Positions 18,704 through 27,291 of a stretch of DNA of 64,000 nt are shown here, piece after piece. The position numbers and the translations under genes are program-made. The stretch is from Pseudomonas marincola (GTDB taxonomy: Bacteria; Pseudomonadota; Gammaproteobacteria; Pseudomonadales; Pseudomonadaceae). Each line of letters begins with the position of its first letter. The stretch's first letter is position 1. The DNA is taken from positions 20,291 to 84,290 of the forward strand of contig NZ_FPBC01000018.1 of assembly GCF_900116605.1 (NCBI RefSeq). The letters run 5' to 3'. The notes under the pieces were generated by a model. The model ran no database searches. It worked only from the letters and a program-made list of their open reading frames with translations, and was not told the origin of the DNA.

Positions 18704-19942
18704 ATGCAGATTTACAAAGTCGGCGGTGTGGTGCGTGATCGCTTGTTGAACATTGCGTCGAAAGATATCGACCGCGTCGTCGTGGGCGCTACCGCCGAGC
18801 AAATGCTTGAACGGGGATACCGCCCTGTTGGCGCGGATTTTCCGGTCTTTCTGCACCCCAAAACCGGCGAGGAATACGCCCTCGCCCGCACCGAACGCAA
18901 AAGCGGCCGTGGCTATGGCGGCTTCACCTTCTTCGCCAGCCCCGACGTCACACTGGAACAAGACCTGATCCGCCGCGACCTGACCATCAATGCAATGGCC
19001 GAGGCCGATGACGGCACGATCATCGACCCTTACGGCGGCCAGCGCGACCTTGAAGCGAAGGTGCTGCGCCACGTTTCCCCCGCCTTTGCCGAAGACCCAT
19101 TGCGCGTGCTGCGCGTCGCCCGATTTGCGGCGCGCTACGCACCATTGGGTTTTATCATTGCCGACGAAACCTACGCGCTGATGCGTGAGCTGAGTGACTC
19201 GGGCGAGCTTGCCGCCCTGACCGCAGAGCGCAGCTGGACCGAAATTTCTCGTGCGCTGATGGAGCCGCGCCCGGATGTATTCATCCAGGTGCTGCACGAC
19301 TGCAACGCTCTGCACGCGCTCTTGCCAGAGGTCGATGCCTTGTTCGGCGTTCCACAACCGCCGGCGCACCATCCGGAAATAGACACCGGCGTGCACGTAT
19401 TGGCGGTGTTGCGCCAAAGCGCCGAGCATCGGTTACCACTGACAGTGCGCTGGGCCTGCCTGCTGCACGATGTCGGCAAAGGCCTCACGCCGGAGTCCGA
19501 ATGGCCCCGCCACATTGCCCACGAGCAAAAAGGCCTGCGACTGATCAAGACAATCAATCAGCGCTGTAAAGCCCCCAAGGACTGTCAGGAACTGGCGCTA
19601 CTGGTTGGCGAATACCACACGCACGGTCATCGCGCGCTGGAGCTGAAACCATCGACACTGCTCGAGCTGCTACAAAGCTTCGATGTGTACCGGAGACCGC
19701 AACGTTTCGAGGAGTTCATCAGCGCCTGCGAGATGGACGCCCGCGGCAGAACGGGACTGGAGACGCGCGCATACCCGCAAGCCGATTACTTGCGGGGCGC
19801 CATGCAAGCGGCACGTGAAGTTGCGGTGCAACCTCTGCTGGAACAAGGCTATAAAGGGCCGGAGCTGGGCGCTGCGCTCAAGGCTGCCCGCTTGCAAGCA
19901 CTCGTCGCCTACAAGCAAAGCACCAAGCCTGCCGCCGATTAA
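18704..19942 (+). CDS. cca: Multifunctional CCA tRNA nucleotidyltransferase
   Basis: Adds or repairs the 3' CCA of tRNAs. I start at ATG 18704 (MQIYKVGGVVRD), 412 residues; a TTG 15 bases upstream is also in frame. The class II nucleotidyltransferase head has VGGVVRD and the metal-binding DID of KDIDRVVVGA. RRDLTINAMA follows. The C-terminal HD domain (LLHDVGKG) is the phosphohydrolase part found in gammaproteobacterial enzymes. It converges with folK, overlapping by four bases. Confidence 0.94.
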   Translation: MQIYKVGGVVRDRLLNIASKDIDRVVVGATAEQMLERGYRPVGADFPVFLHPKTGEEYALARTERKSGRGYGGFTFFASPDVTLEQDLIRRDLTINAMAEADDGTIIDPYGGQRDLEAKVLRHVSPAFAEDPLRVLRVARFAARYAPLGFIIADETYALMRELSDSGELAALTAERSWTEISRALMEPRPDVFIQVLHDCNALHALLPEVDALFGVPQPPAHHPEIDTGVHVLAVLRQSAEHRLPLTVRWACLLHDVGKGLTPESEWPRHIAHEQKGLRLIKTINQRCKAPKDCQELALLVGEYHTHGHRALELKPSTLLELLQSFDVYRRPQRFEEFISACEMDARGRTGLETRAYPQADYLRGAMQAAREVAVQPLLEQGYKGPELGAALKAARLQALVAYKQSTKPAAD

Positions 19943-20472
19943 CGGTCTGGCGAGGCGAGCAATGCAGCAGGCGTCAGCTCGACGCCACGCCACTGAAAAC
20001 TGACCGGGCGCAACTGCTGATTGATCGTTGCCGCCTGCCACAAGTCGGCGAAACTGCGCTGCACGCCCGGATGCACCGTTTCGGGAGCCAACAGCGCGAG
20101 CGGCCAGAGCACAAAGGCGTTCTTCAGGATTTCGGCGCGCGGCAACTCGAGCCCCTGAAAATTACCGACCCGATCACTGAACAACAGCACGTCGATATCC
20201 AGCGGCAATCCCACCCGATCTGGCGCATAACGGCCGTTATCGGCTTCGATGAATTTCAGCCGGCGATCAAGCTCATGCAATTCCAGCTCACACAGCCCGG
20301 TCACTACGAGATTGAAAAACGGCCCGCTCTTGATCCCCACAGGCGCGCTTTCAAACACGGCTGAACAGCGCATGTCGGTGAGCATTTCCGCCAGCGCATC
20401 GAGCCCGGCCTGCAGATGAACTTCGCGCTCGATATTGCTACCGAGGCCAAGGTAAACCCGGGTCAGCGACAT
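19939..20472 (-). CDS. folK: 2-amino-4-hydroxy-6-hydroxymethyldihydropteridine pyrophosphokinase
   Basis: FolK transfers pyrophosphate from ATP to the pterin in folate synthesis. The 177-residue protein begins MSLTRVYLGLGSNIERE. The conserved FLxxxV-like stretch (PFFNLVVTG) and the acidic metal pair in LDIDVLLF are present. It overlaps folB by 10 bases, so the two folate genes are coupled. Confidence 0.94.
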   Translation of the reverse strand: MSLTRVYLGLGSNIEREVHLQAGLDALAEMLTDMRCSAVFESAPVGIKSGPFFNLVVTGLCELELHELDRRLKFIEADNGRYAPDRVGLPLDIDVLLFSDRVGNFQGLELPRAEILKNAFVLWPLALLAPETVHPGVQRSFADLWQAATINQQLRPVSFQWRGVELTPAALLASPDR

Positions 20473-20819
20473 CCGCGCTCAATCTCCACGCCAACTCCGC
20501 CACTCGCGGCAGCAACCGCACCCGGCTTGGTCAAGCGCAGGCGCAACCAGGGCACTTGAAACTCGTCCATCAGCAACTGCGCCAGTCGCTCGGCAAAGGT
20601 CTCGACCAGAATAAAGGACGACTCACTGGCGAATGCCTGCACGCGCTCGGAGAGCTTGGCGTAATCCAGCGCCTTGTTCAGGTCATCGCCAGCCGCTGCC
20701 GGACGAATATCCCAACCCAGGGTCAGATCCAGGCGCAGACACTGACGAATTGTGCGCTCCCAGTCGTACGCACCGATCACTGTGTCGACCTCAAGGCCGC
20801 TGACAAAAACTGTGTCCAA
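20463..20819 (-). CDS. folB: Dihydroneopterin aldolase
   Basis: FolB converts dihydroneopterin to the FolK substrate, and the pseudomonad enzyme may also epimerise. The 118-residue protein has the family start FVSGLEVDTVIGAYDWER, with the catalytic Glu region, and the LVETFAERLAQLL helix. It lies directly upstream of folK, in pathway order. Confidence 0.93.
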   Translation of the reverse strand: MDTVFVSGLEVDTVIGAYDWERTIRQCLRLDLTLGWDIRPAAAGDDLNKALDYAKLSERVQAFASESSFILVETFAERLAQLLMDEFQVPWLRLRLTKPGAVAAASGGVGVEIERGCR

Positions 20820-21070
20820 ACCCGCTCTCCAAACACCATCTCAATAATCGACATGCAGCATGTCACACGGCACGCTCGCATGCATATCAGCCCGACAATC
20901 CCTGGCATTTTTTCGCCCTGGCGGTTAACCGGGAACGACTCAATTGCCTCGCTGCAATCGAAGGCTGTCAGTTTAACCTGCGCAGCGGCCTGCGCGGGCA
21001 AAAAGACCGACTCGCCGTTATCTTCAAACGCCTGCTAGAATCGCCGAACACCTGCCATGGAATGGGTACC
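20820..21070. other. folB-plsY divergent intergenic region
   Basis: These 250 bases separate divergent folB and plsY. I see no gene or clear structured element here. It must hold both promoters, but I found no convincing sigma-70 boxes by eye. Confidence 0.4.
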
Positions 21071-21640
21071 ATGTTTTGGCTACTGGCGTTTCTCGCCTAC
21101 CTGATGGGTTCTTTGTCCTTCGCCATCTTGCTCAGCATGCGAGCTGGCACGCCCGACCCTCGGGGTTTTGGCTCGGGTAATCCGGGGGCGAGTAACGTTA
21201 TGCGGGTAGCCGGCAAGCGGCTGGCCGTACTCACGCTGCTGGGCGACATCAGCAAAGGGCTGGTTCCGGTCGTCATCGCCAATCTGGCCGGCTTCAATTT
21301 GCAACAACAAGCCTGGATTGGTCTGGCAGCGGTAATCGGCCACCTGTTTCCCCTCTACTTTCGCTTTCGCGGCGGCAAAGGTGTCGCCACAGCGGCGGGC
21401 ATGTTGCTGGGTTTATCTCCGATCGCGGCACTGTTGGCGATAGCCGCCTGGGTGACTACTTTTCGCCTGACCCGAACTAGCTCGCTGGCCTCACTGATCT
21501 CGGTGCCACTGACCATACCCTTGCTGGCGTGGCTGCACCCAACCGTGTTGATGCCGGTGTCGGTACTCAGTGGTCTGATCGTGTGGCGCCACCGCAGCAA
21601 CCTGCGAGATCTGTTCGCAGGTCGCGAACGGCATTTCTAA
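21071..21640 (+). CDS. plsY: Glycerol-3-phosphate acyltransferase PlsY
   Basis: PlsY acylates glycerol 3-phosphate from acyl-phosphate, the first step of phospholipid synthesis. It is an integral membrane protein of 189 residues with about five membrane spans. Conserved motifs: GSGNPGASNVMR (loop 1), RFRGGKGVAT (loop 2) and the RHRSNLRDLFAGRE tail (loop 3). I prefer ATG 21071 (MFWLLAFLAYLMGS) over the in-frame ATG at 21062. Confidence 0.93.
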   Translation: MFWLLAFLAYLMGSLSFAILLSMRAGTPDPRGFGSGNPGASNVMRVAGKRLAVLTLLGDISKGLVPVVIANLAGFNLQQQAWIGLAAVIGHLFPLYFRFRGGKGVATAAGMLLGLSPIAALLAIAAWVTTFRLTRTSSLASLISVPLTIPLLAWLHPTVLMPVSVLSGLIVWRHRSNLRDLFAGRERHF

Positions 21641-21675
21641 TCAACCGCGATCAAACGCCCAGCAGAGCTGACCGC

Positions 21676-22701
21676 TCAAATAGCCGGCAAGCTGTCCATC
21701 GGCCAACGCGCCTGCACGGCAATTCCTAAACCGTCATGCTGGCCAGCCTTTAAGCGCTGGCAGCCCGCGTAGGCGATCATCGCGCCGTTATCGGTACAGA
21801 ACTTCGGCCGCGCATAGAACACCTGCCCATTAAACTCGCTAAGCATCTCGCCGAGCGACTGGCGCAAATCACTGTTGGCGCTGACGCCGCCAGCAATCAC
21901 CAGATTCTTCAGACCCGTCTGCTTCAGCGCCCGACGGCACTTGATGGTCAGGGTTTGCACCACCGCATGCTGGAACGCCAGCGCGATGTCGCAACGGGTC
22001 TGCTCAGAGTCATCGCCTTCGTCACGGCACTTCTGCCACGTATTCAAGGTGAAAGTCTTGAGGCCGCTAAAACTGAACTCAAGCCCTGGACGATCCGTCA
22101 TCGGTCGCGGGAACACGAAACGCCCCGGCGTGCCGCGCTCAGCCAGCCTGGCGATTTCTGGGCCACCCGGATAATCGAGCCCCATCAGCTTTGCAGTTTT
22201 ATCAAATGCCTCGCCGGCAGCATCATCGAGCGACTCGCCCAGCAAACTGTATTGGCCAATACCATCTACCCGAACAAGTTGCGTGTGGCCACCGGACACC
22301 AACAAAGCGACGAACGGGAAGGCCGGAGGATTTTCCTCCAGCATGGGGGCCAGCAAGTGCCCTTCCATGTGGTGCACACCCAGCGCCGGAACACCCCAGG
22401 CGAATGCCATTGCCTGGGCGCAGGAAGCCCCGACCAGCAAGGCTCCAACCAAACCAGGACCCGCCGTATAGGCCACCGCATCAATCTGATCTGCCGTGCA
22501 ACCGGCTGTCGCCAACACCTCGCGGATCAGCGGCAGCATGCGCTTTACGTGGTCACGCGAAGCCAGCTCAGGCACGACCCCGCCGTAGACACGGTGCAGG
22601 TCGATCTGACTGAATAGCGCATCCGCCAACAGGCCGCGTTCACTGTGATAAAGCGCGACACCGGTTTCATCGCACGACGTTTCTAAGCCCAGAACCAGCA
22701 T
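21676..22701 (-). CDS. tsaD: tRNA threonylcarbamoyladenosine transferase TsaD
   Basis: TsaD attaches the threonylcarbamoyl group to A37 of ANN-decoding tRNAs, working with TsaB, TsaC and TsaE. The frame is open further upstream, but the start at 22701 (MLVLGLETSCDETGVALY) gives the normal 341 residues. The metal-binding HMEGHL motif and GPGLVGALLVG are intact. It is divergent from rpsU, as is usual. Confidence 0.95.
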   Translation of the reverse strand: MLVLGLETSCDETGVALYHSERGLLADALFSQIDLHRVYGGVVPELASRDHVKRMLPLIREVLATAGCTADQIDAVAYTAGPGLVGALLVGASCAQAMAFAWGVPALGVHHMEGHLLAPMLEENPPAFPFVALLVSGGHTQLVRVDGIGQYSLLGESLDDAAGEAFDKTAKLMGLDYPGGPEIARLAERGTPGRFVFPRPMTDRPGLEFSFSGLKTFTLNTWQKCRDEGDDSEQTRCDIALAFQHAVVQTLTIKCRRALKQTGLKNLVIAGGVSANSDLRQSLGEMLSEFNGQVFYARPKFCTDNGAMIAYAGCQRLKAGQHDGLGIAVQARWPMDSLPAI

Positions 22702-22795
22702 TGATAAAGCCTTGATTGAGGTGGGGTTTACTAATAAAGGCAGGCATAATAATAGCCGTGACCGTGCGTCGACCAGAGCTTTTCGATCAGAGGCT

Positions 22796-22824
22796 TTGCA
22801 TTCGCCGCGATGAAGCGGTAATAT
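22796..22824 (+). promoter_or_regulatory. Predicted sigma-70 promoter of rpsU
   Basis: TTGCAT, a 17-base spacer and TAATAT form a near-consensus sigma-70 promoter about 80 bases upstream of rpsU. It faces rpsU in the divergent tsaD-rpsU gap. Confidence 0.65.
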
Positions 22825-22906
22825 CCGCAACCCTTGAAAACCAACGTTCTTCAGAGCCAAGGCTAGAAGTACGTTACCCACGGAATTAAACGAAGGTACG
22901 ACCTGG

Positions 22907-23122
22907 ATGCCAGCCGTCAAAGTTAAAGAGAATGAACCCTTCGACGTAGCCCTGCGTCGCTTCAAACGCTCCTGTGAAAAAGCCGGTGTTCTGGCTGAAG
23001 TTCGCAGCCGCGAATTCTACGAAAAGCCGACTTCAGAGCGTAAGCGCAAGGCAGCTGCTGCTGTTAAGCGTCACGCCAAGAAAGTTCAGCGCGAGCAGCG
23101 CCGCAGCGTTCGTCTGTACTAA
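22907..23122 (+). CDS. rpsU: 30S ribosomal protein S21
   Basis: S21 is a small basic protein that helps the 30S subunit engage mRNA. The 71 residues match the family throughout: PAVKVKENEPFDVALRRFKR at the start and a Lys/Arg-rich tail. It starts the rpsU-dnaG-rpoD macromolecular-synthesis block, but two hairpin terminators separate it from dnaG. Confidence 0.97.
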   Translation: MPAVKVKENEPFDVALRRFKRSCEKAGVLAEVRSREFYEKPTSERKRKAAAAVKRHAKKVQREQRRSVRLY

Positions 23123-23154
23123 TACCGTACAGCACGTCGCCGCAGTGAGCATTG

Positions 23155-23174
23155 CCCGGCCTAGGCCGGGTTTT
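23155..23174 (+). terminator. rpsU terminator 1
   Basis: CCCGGC-CTAG-GCCGGG followed by TTTT, 32 bases after the rpsU stop: a standard factor-independent terminator. Confidence 0.8.
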
Positions 23175-23209
23175 GCTATTTAAGCCTGCACACATCGTAG
23201 AATACCGAT

Positions 23210-23246
23210 ACTCCGCACACCGTTAGGTGATGTTCGGAGTTTTTTG
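23210..23246 (+). terminator. rpsU terminator 2
   Basis: ACTCCG and CGGAGT pair across a 19-base loop and are followed by six T residues. It is the second terminator in tandem before dnaG, so dnaG probably relies on its own promoter or on read-through. Confidence 0.7.
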
Positions 23247-23296
23247 CTTTCCAGTTAACAGCAACGCTGCGTAATGCGGCAGTATTCTGGGTGCCT

Positions 23297-25285
23297 ATGG
23301 CCGGCCTGATCCCACAGTCTTTTATTGATGACTTGCTCAACCGCACCGACATTGTCGACGTGGTCAGCTCACGCGTTCAACTAAAGAAAACCGGCAAGAA
23401 CTACACCGCCTGCTGCCCTTTTCATAAAGAAAAGACCCCATCATTCAGCGTCAGCCCGGACAAACAGTTTTACTACTGCTTTGGCTGTGGCGCGGGCGGT
23501 AATGCGCTCGGCTTCCTCATGGATCACGACCAACTGGACTTTCCCCAGGCGATCGAAGATCTGGCCAAGAGCGCCGGCATGGAAGTGCCGCGCGAGGAAG
23601 GCGCACGCAGCAACAAGCCGCGCCAGCCCACCGACTCACCGCTGTATCCGCTCCTGACTGCCGCCGCCGACTATTACCGGCAAGCACTCAAGAGCCACCC
23701 GCAGCGCCGCGCCGCCGTCGACTACCTGAAAGGCCGCGGCTTGTCCGGCGAGATCGCCCGTGACTTTGGCCTGGGCTTCGCGCCTCCTGGCTGGGATAAC
23801 CTGCACAAGCATCTGGGCGGCGACAGCCTGCAGATCAAAGCCATGATCGACGCCGGCCTGCTGGTCGAGAACACTGAGACCGGCAAACGCTACGACCGCT
23901 TCCGCGACCGGGTAATTTTCCCGATTCGCGACAGTCGCGGCCGCGTGATCGCATTCGGTGGCCGGGTACTCGGCGATGACAAACCCAAATACCTGAACTC
24001 GCCGGAAACACCGGTATTTCATAAAGGCCAGGAACTCTACGGACTGTTTGAAGCGCGCAAGAGCAATCGCGATCTCGACGAGATCATGGTCGTTGAAGGC
24101 TACATGGACGTCATCGCCCTCGCCCAGCAGGGCTTGCGCAATGCCGTCGCAACACTGGGCACCGCCACCAGCGAAGAGCACCTGAAACGTCTGTTTCGCC
24201 TGGTTCCCAGCGTGCTGTTCTGCTTCGACGGTGATGGCGCAGGCCGCAAGGCTGCATGGCGAGCACTGGAAGCCACCCTGCCCAATCTAAAAGACGGGCT
24301 GCGTGCGCGCTTTCTGTTTCTGCCAGACGGCGAAGACCCGGACACACTGGTGCGCAGCGAAGGCACCGATGCTTTCCGCGCCCGCATTAATCAGCACGCA
24401 CAGCCGCTGGCCGACTACTTCTTCCAGCAGTTGAGCGACGAGGCCGACCCGCGCTCCCTCGAGGGCAAAGCGCATTTAGTCACTCTCGCCTCACCGTTGA
24501 TCGACAAAATCCCAGGCAATAACCTGCGCATCCTGATGCGCCAGCGCCTGACCGAGATCACCGGACTCAACAGCGAAGCCATGAGCCAGCTGAGCCCCAG
24601 CAACAGCTCAGCACCCAGCACCCCTACTCATTCCAGCAGCGCACCCAACGAACACTTCGATATTCCAGACAGCGCCTACCATGACATGGCGCCCAGCTAT
24701 ACTGAATACGAGCCAATGCCTGCGCAGCCCGCTTTTGAACAAAACTTCAAAGCCGGTAACAAAGACAAAGGCGCCTGGAAAAAGCAGGACGGCAAGTGGA
24801 GCAAAAAGGGCCGCGACGACTTTCAACCTCGCCAGCCCCGCACTGCCGTCAGCGTTGAATCACCGCGCCTGAGCGCCCTGAGAACCCTGCTGCATCATCC
24901 AGAATTAGCGCAGAAAGTCGACGATGTCAGCCATTTCGCTGCAGAAGACGACACCTACGCGCAATTGCTGGTCGCCCTGCTCGGCGCCCTGCAGAAGAAC
25001 GCCCAGCTCAGCCCGCTGCAACTGATTGCGCGCTGGCACGGCACCGAACAAGGCCGTTTATTGCAGGCTTTGGCAGAAAAGGAATGGTTGATTTCAGCCG
25101 ATAACCTTGAACAACAGTTTTTCGACACTATAACTACACTTGTAGCCCGCCAACGCGAACGCAGTTTGGAACATTTACTGCTTAAAGCGCGCCAGAGTGA
25201 ATTGAGCGCAGAGGAGAAAGATCAACTGCGCAACCTGTTAAACCGCACAACCTCGCCAGTAATTCTAAGCCCAACTGGCGCGTGA
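23297..25285 (+). CDS. dnaG: DNA primase
   Basis: DnaG makes the RNA primers for replication. Start ATG 23297 (MAGLIPQSFIDDLL) gives 662 residues; the GTG two codons upstream is less likely. Layout: CHC2-type zinc finger (CPFHKEK...CFGCGAGGN, residues about 40-64), TOPRIM catalytic core with VVEGYMDV and the FCFDGDGAGRKA metal site (about 265-320), then a Ser/Pro/Lys-rich linker (about 430-510), and the DnaB-binding C-terminal domain. Confidence 0.96.
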   Translation: MAGLIPQSFIDDLLNRTDIVDVVSSRVQLKKTGKNYTACCPFHKEKTPSFSVSPDKQFYYCFGCGAGGNALGFLMDHDQLDFPQAIEDLAKSAGMEVPREEGARSNKPRQPTDSPLYPLLTAAADYYRQALKSHPQRRAAVDYLKGRGLSGEIARDFGLGFAPPGWDNLHKHLGGDSLQIKAMIDAGLLVENTETGKRYDRFRDRVIFPIRDSRGRVIAFGGRVLGDDKPKYLNSPETPVFHKGQELYGLFEARKSNRDLDEIMVVEGYMDVIALAQQGLRNAVATLGTATSEEHLKRLFRLVPSVLFCFDGDGAGRKAAWRALEATLPNLKDGLRARFLFLPDGEDPDTLVRSEGTDAFRARINQHAQPLADYFFQQLSDEADPRSLEGKAHLVTLASPLIDKIPGNNLRILMRQRLTEITGLNSEAMSQLSPSNSSAPSTPTHSSSAPNEHFDIPDSAYHDMAPSYTEYEPMPAQPAFEQNFKAGNKDKGAWKKQDGKWSKKGRDDFQPRQPRTAVSVESPRLSALRTLLHHPELAQKVDDVSHFAAEDDTYAQLLVALLGALQKNAQLSPLQLIARWHGTEQGRLLQALAEKEWLISADNLEQQFFDTITTLVARQRERSLEHLLLKARQSELSAEEKDQLRNLLNRTTSPVILSPTGA

Positions 25286-25309
25286 GGGAGTTTCTCGGGT
25301 ATAATCCGC

Positions 25310-25315
25310 GGCTTG
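25310..25315 (+). promoter_or_regulatory. Perfect -10 box before rpoD
   Basis: TATAAT sits 38 bases upstream of the rpoD start in the short dnaG-rpoD gap. No good -35 hexamer lies at the right distance, so an activator or a different sigma factor may be needed, or the box may be incidental. Confidence 0.4.
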
Positions 25316-25352
25316 TTTTTAGCCCGCCAAGACCTTCAGTGGATAGGGTGTT

Positions 25353-27197
25353 ATGTCCGTAAAAGCGCAACAGCAATCTCGTTTGAAAGAATTGATCAGC
25401 CGTGGTCGTGAGCAGGGTTACCTGACTTACGCGGAGGTCAATGACCACCTGCCGGAAGATATTTCCGATCCGGAACAGGTGGAAGACATCATCCGCATGA
25501 TTAACGACATGGGGATCAACGTATTCGAGAGTGCTCCGGATGCTGACGCCCTGTTGTTGGCGGAAGCGGATACCGATGAAGCTGCAGCAGAAGAAGCCGC
25601 AGCAGCACTCGCAGCCGTTGAGACCGATATCGGTCGCACCACCGACCCGGTGCGCATGTACATGCGGGAAATGGGTACTGTCGAATTGCTTACCCGCGAA
25701 GGCGAGATCGAAATCGCTAAACGCATAGAGGAAGGCATCCGGGAAGTCATGGGCGCTATCGCTCATTTTCCTGGCACCGTCGAGAGTATTCTTGCCGAAT
25801 ACAACCGCGTTACCACCGAAGGTGGACGTCTGGTCGAAGTCTTGAATGGCTATATCGACCCGGACGATGGCATCGCGCCTGCCGCAGAAGCTCCAGCACC
25901 CATCCCTGCGAAGGAAGGTGCGGCTGATGACGACAATGACGATGACGACGCAGACGATAGCGAAGACGAAGAAGAAGGCGATGGCGGCCCGGATCCGGAA
26001 GAGGCACTGCGCCGCTTCACGGCTATCGGCGAGCAACTCGACATTGCCAAGCAAGCGCTGAAAAAGCATGGCCGTGGCAGTAAGCAGGCGAACGCCGAGC
26101 TGAAAGAACTGGCTACGCTGTTCATGCCGATCAAGCTCGTGCCCAAGCAATACGAAGCACTGGTTGTTCGTCTGCGTGGTGCGCTTGACCGTTTGCGCGG
26201 CCAAGAGCGCGCAATCATGCAAATCTGCGTCCGTGATGCTCGCATGCCTCGTACAGATTTCCTGCGCCTGTTCCCAGGCAATGAAATTGACGAGACCTGG
26301 GCAGCCGGACTGGCCAAAGGCAAGGCGAAGTACGCCGAAGCCATTGGCGAGCGCGAAGCTGATATTCAGCGTTGCCAACAGAAGCTGATTGCCCTGCAGG
26401 AAGAGTGTGAACTCACCCTGGCCGAGATCAAGGACATCAACCGTCGCATGTCGATCGGTGAAGCCAAGGCTCGTCGCGCCAAGAAAGAAATGGTCGAGGC
26501 CAACCTGCGTCTGGTTATCTCGATCGCCAAGAAGTACACCAACCGTGGCTTGCAGTTCCTCGACCTGATCCAGGAAGGCAACATCGGTTTGATGAAAGCG
26601 GTAGACAAGTTCGAATACCGCCGCGGTTACAAGTTTTCGACCTACGCCACTTGGTGGATTCGTCAGGCGATCACTCGCTCCATTGCTGACCAGGCGCGGA
26701 CTATCCGTATCCCTGTGCACATGATCGAGACGATCAACAAGCTCAACCGTATCTCGCGCCAGATGTTGCAAGAGATGGGTCGTGAACCGACGCCGGAAGA
26801 GCTGGGCGAACGCATGGAAATGCCTGAGGACAAAATCCGCAAGGTATTGAAGATCGCTAAAGAGCCGATCTCCATGGAAACACCGATTGGTGACGACGAA
26901 GATTCGCATCTGGGCGATTTCATTGAAGACGCCACCATGCAATCGCCAATTGATGTGGCGACCGTGGAAAGTCTCAAAGAAGCCACCCGCGAAGTACTCG
27001 CCGGCCTCACAGCACGTGAAGCCAAGGTACTGCGCATGCGTTTCGGCATCGACATGAATACCGACCACACCCTTGAGGAAGTTGGTAAGCAGTTCGATGT
27101 AACGCGTGAGCGTATTCGTCAGATCGAAGCCAAGGCGCTGCGCAAGTTGCGTCACCCGACGAGAAGCGAGCACCTGCGCTCCTTCCTCGACGAGTAA
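25353..27197 (+). CDS. rpoD: RNA polymerase sigma-70 factor RpoD
   Basis: The housekeeping sigma factor, 614 residues. Regions in order: 1.1 (about 1-90), 1.2 beginning DPVRMYMREMG, the non-conserved region with a very acidic Asp/Glu run at about 190-210, then region 2 (YKFSTYATWWIRQAITR), region 3, and region 4 ending VTRERIRQIEAKALRKLR. It is complete and typical for Pseudomonas. Confidence 0.97.
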   Translation: MSVKAQQQSRLKELISRGREQGYLTYAEVNDHLPEDISDPEQVEDIIRMINDMGINVFESAPDADALLLAEADTDEAAAEEAAAALAAVETDIGRTTDPVRMYMREMGTVELLTREGEIEIAKRIEEGIREVMGAIAHFPGTVESILAEYNRVTTEGGRLVEVLNGYIDPDDGIAPAAEAPAPIPAKEGAADDDNDDDDADDSEDEEEGDGGPDPEEALRRFTAIGEQLDIAKQALKKHGRGSKQANAELKELATLFMPIKLVPKQYEALVVRLRGALDRLRGQERAIMQICVRDARMPRTDFLRLFPGNEIDETWAAGLAKGKAKYAEAIGEREADIQRCQQKLIALQEECELTLAEIKDINRRMSIGEAKARRAKKEMVEANLRLVISIAKKYTNRGLQFLDLIQEGNIGLMKAVDKFEYRRGYKFSTYATWWIRQAITRSIADQARTIRIPVHMIETINKLNRISRQMLQEMGREPTPEELGERMEMPEDKIRKVLKIAKEPISMETPIGDDEDSHLGDFIEDATMQSPIDVATVESLKEATREVLAGLTAREAKVLRMRFGIDMNTDHTLEEVGKQFDVTRERIRQIEAKALRKLRHPTRSEHLRSFLDE

Positions 27198-27218
27198 GGC
27201 TTAGCCGCATCATCTATC

Positions 27219-27250
27219 AGCCCTCCGGCCTCAAAACCGGGGGGCTTTTA
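27219..27250 (+). terminator. rpoD terminator
   Basis: AGCCCTCCGG and CCGGGGGGCT pair across CCTCAAAA and are followed by TTTT, 21 bases after the rpoD stop. Confidence 0.8.
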
Positions 27251-27291
27251 GTTTCTGGTGTGCAACTGCGCAATCCGGCTAAGATCAAGCT

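Noticed and set aside
25182..27173. 663-codon open frame on the minus strand opposite rpoD
   Set aside because: It lies wholly antisense to rpoD and dnaG, with a composition expected from their codon bias and no recognisable domain.
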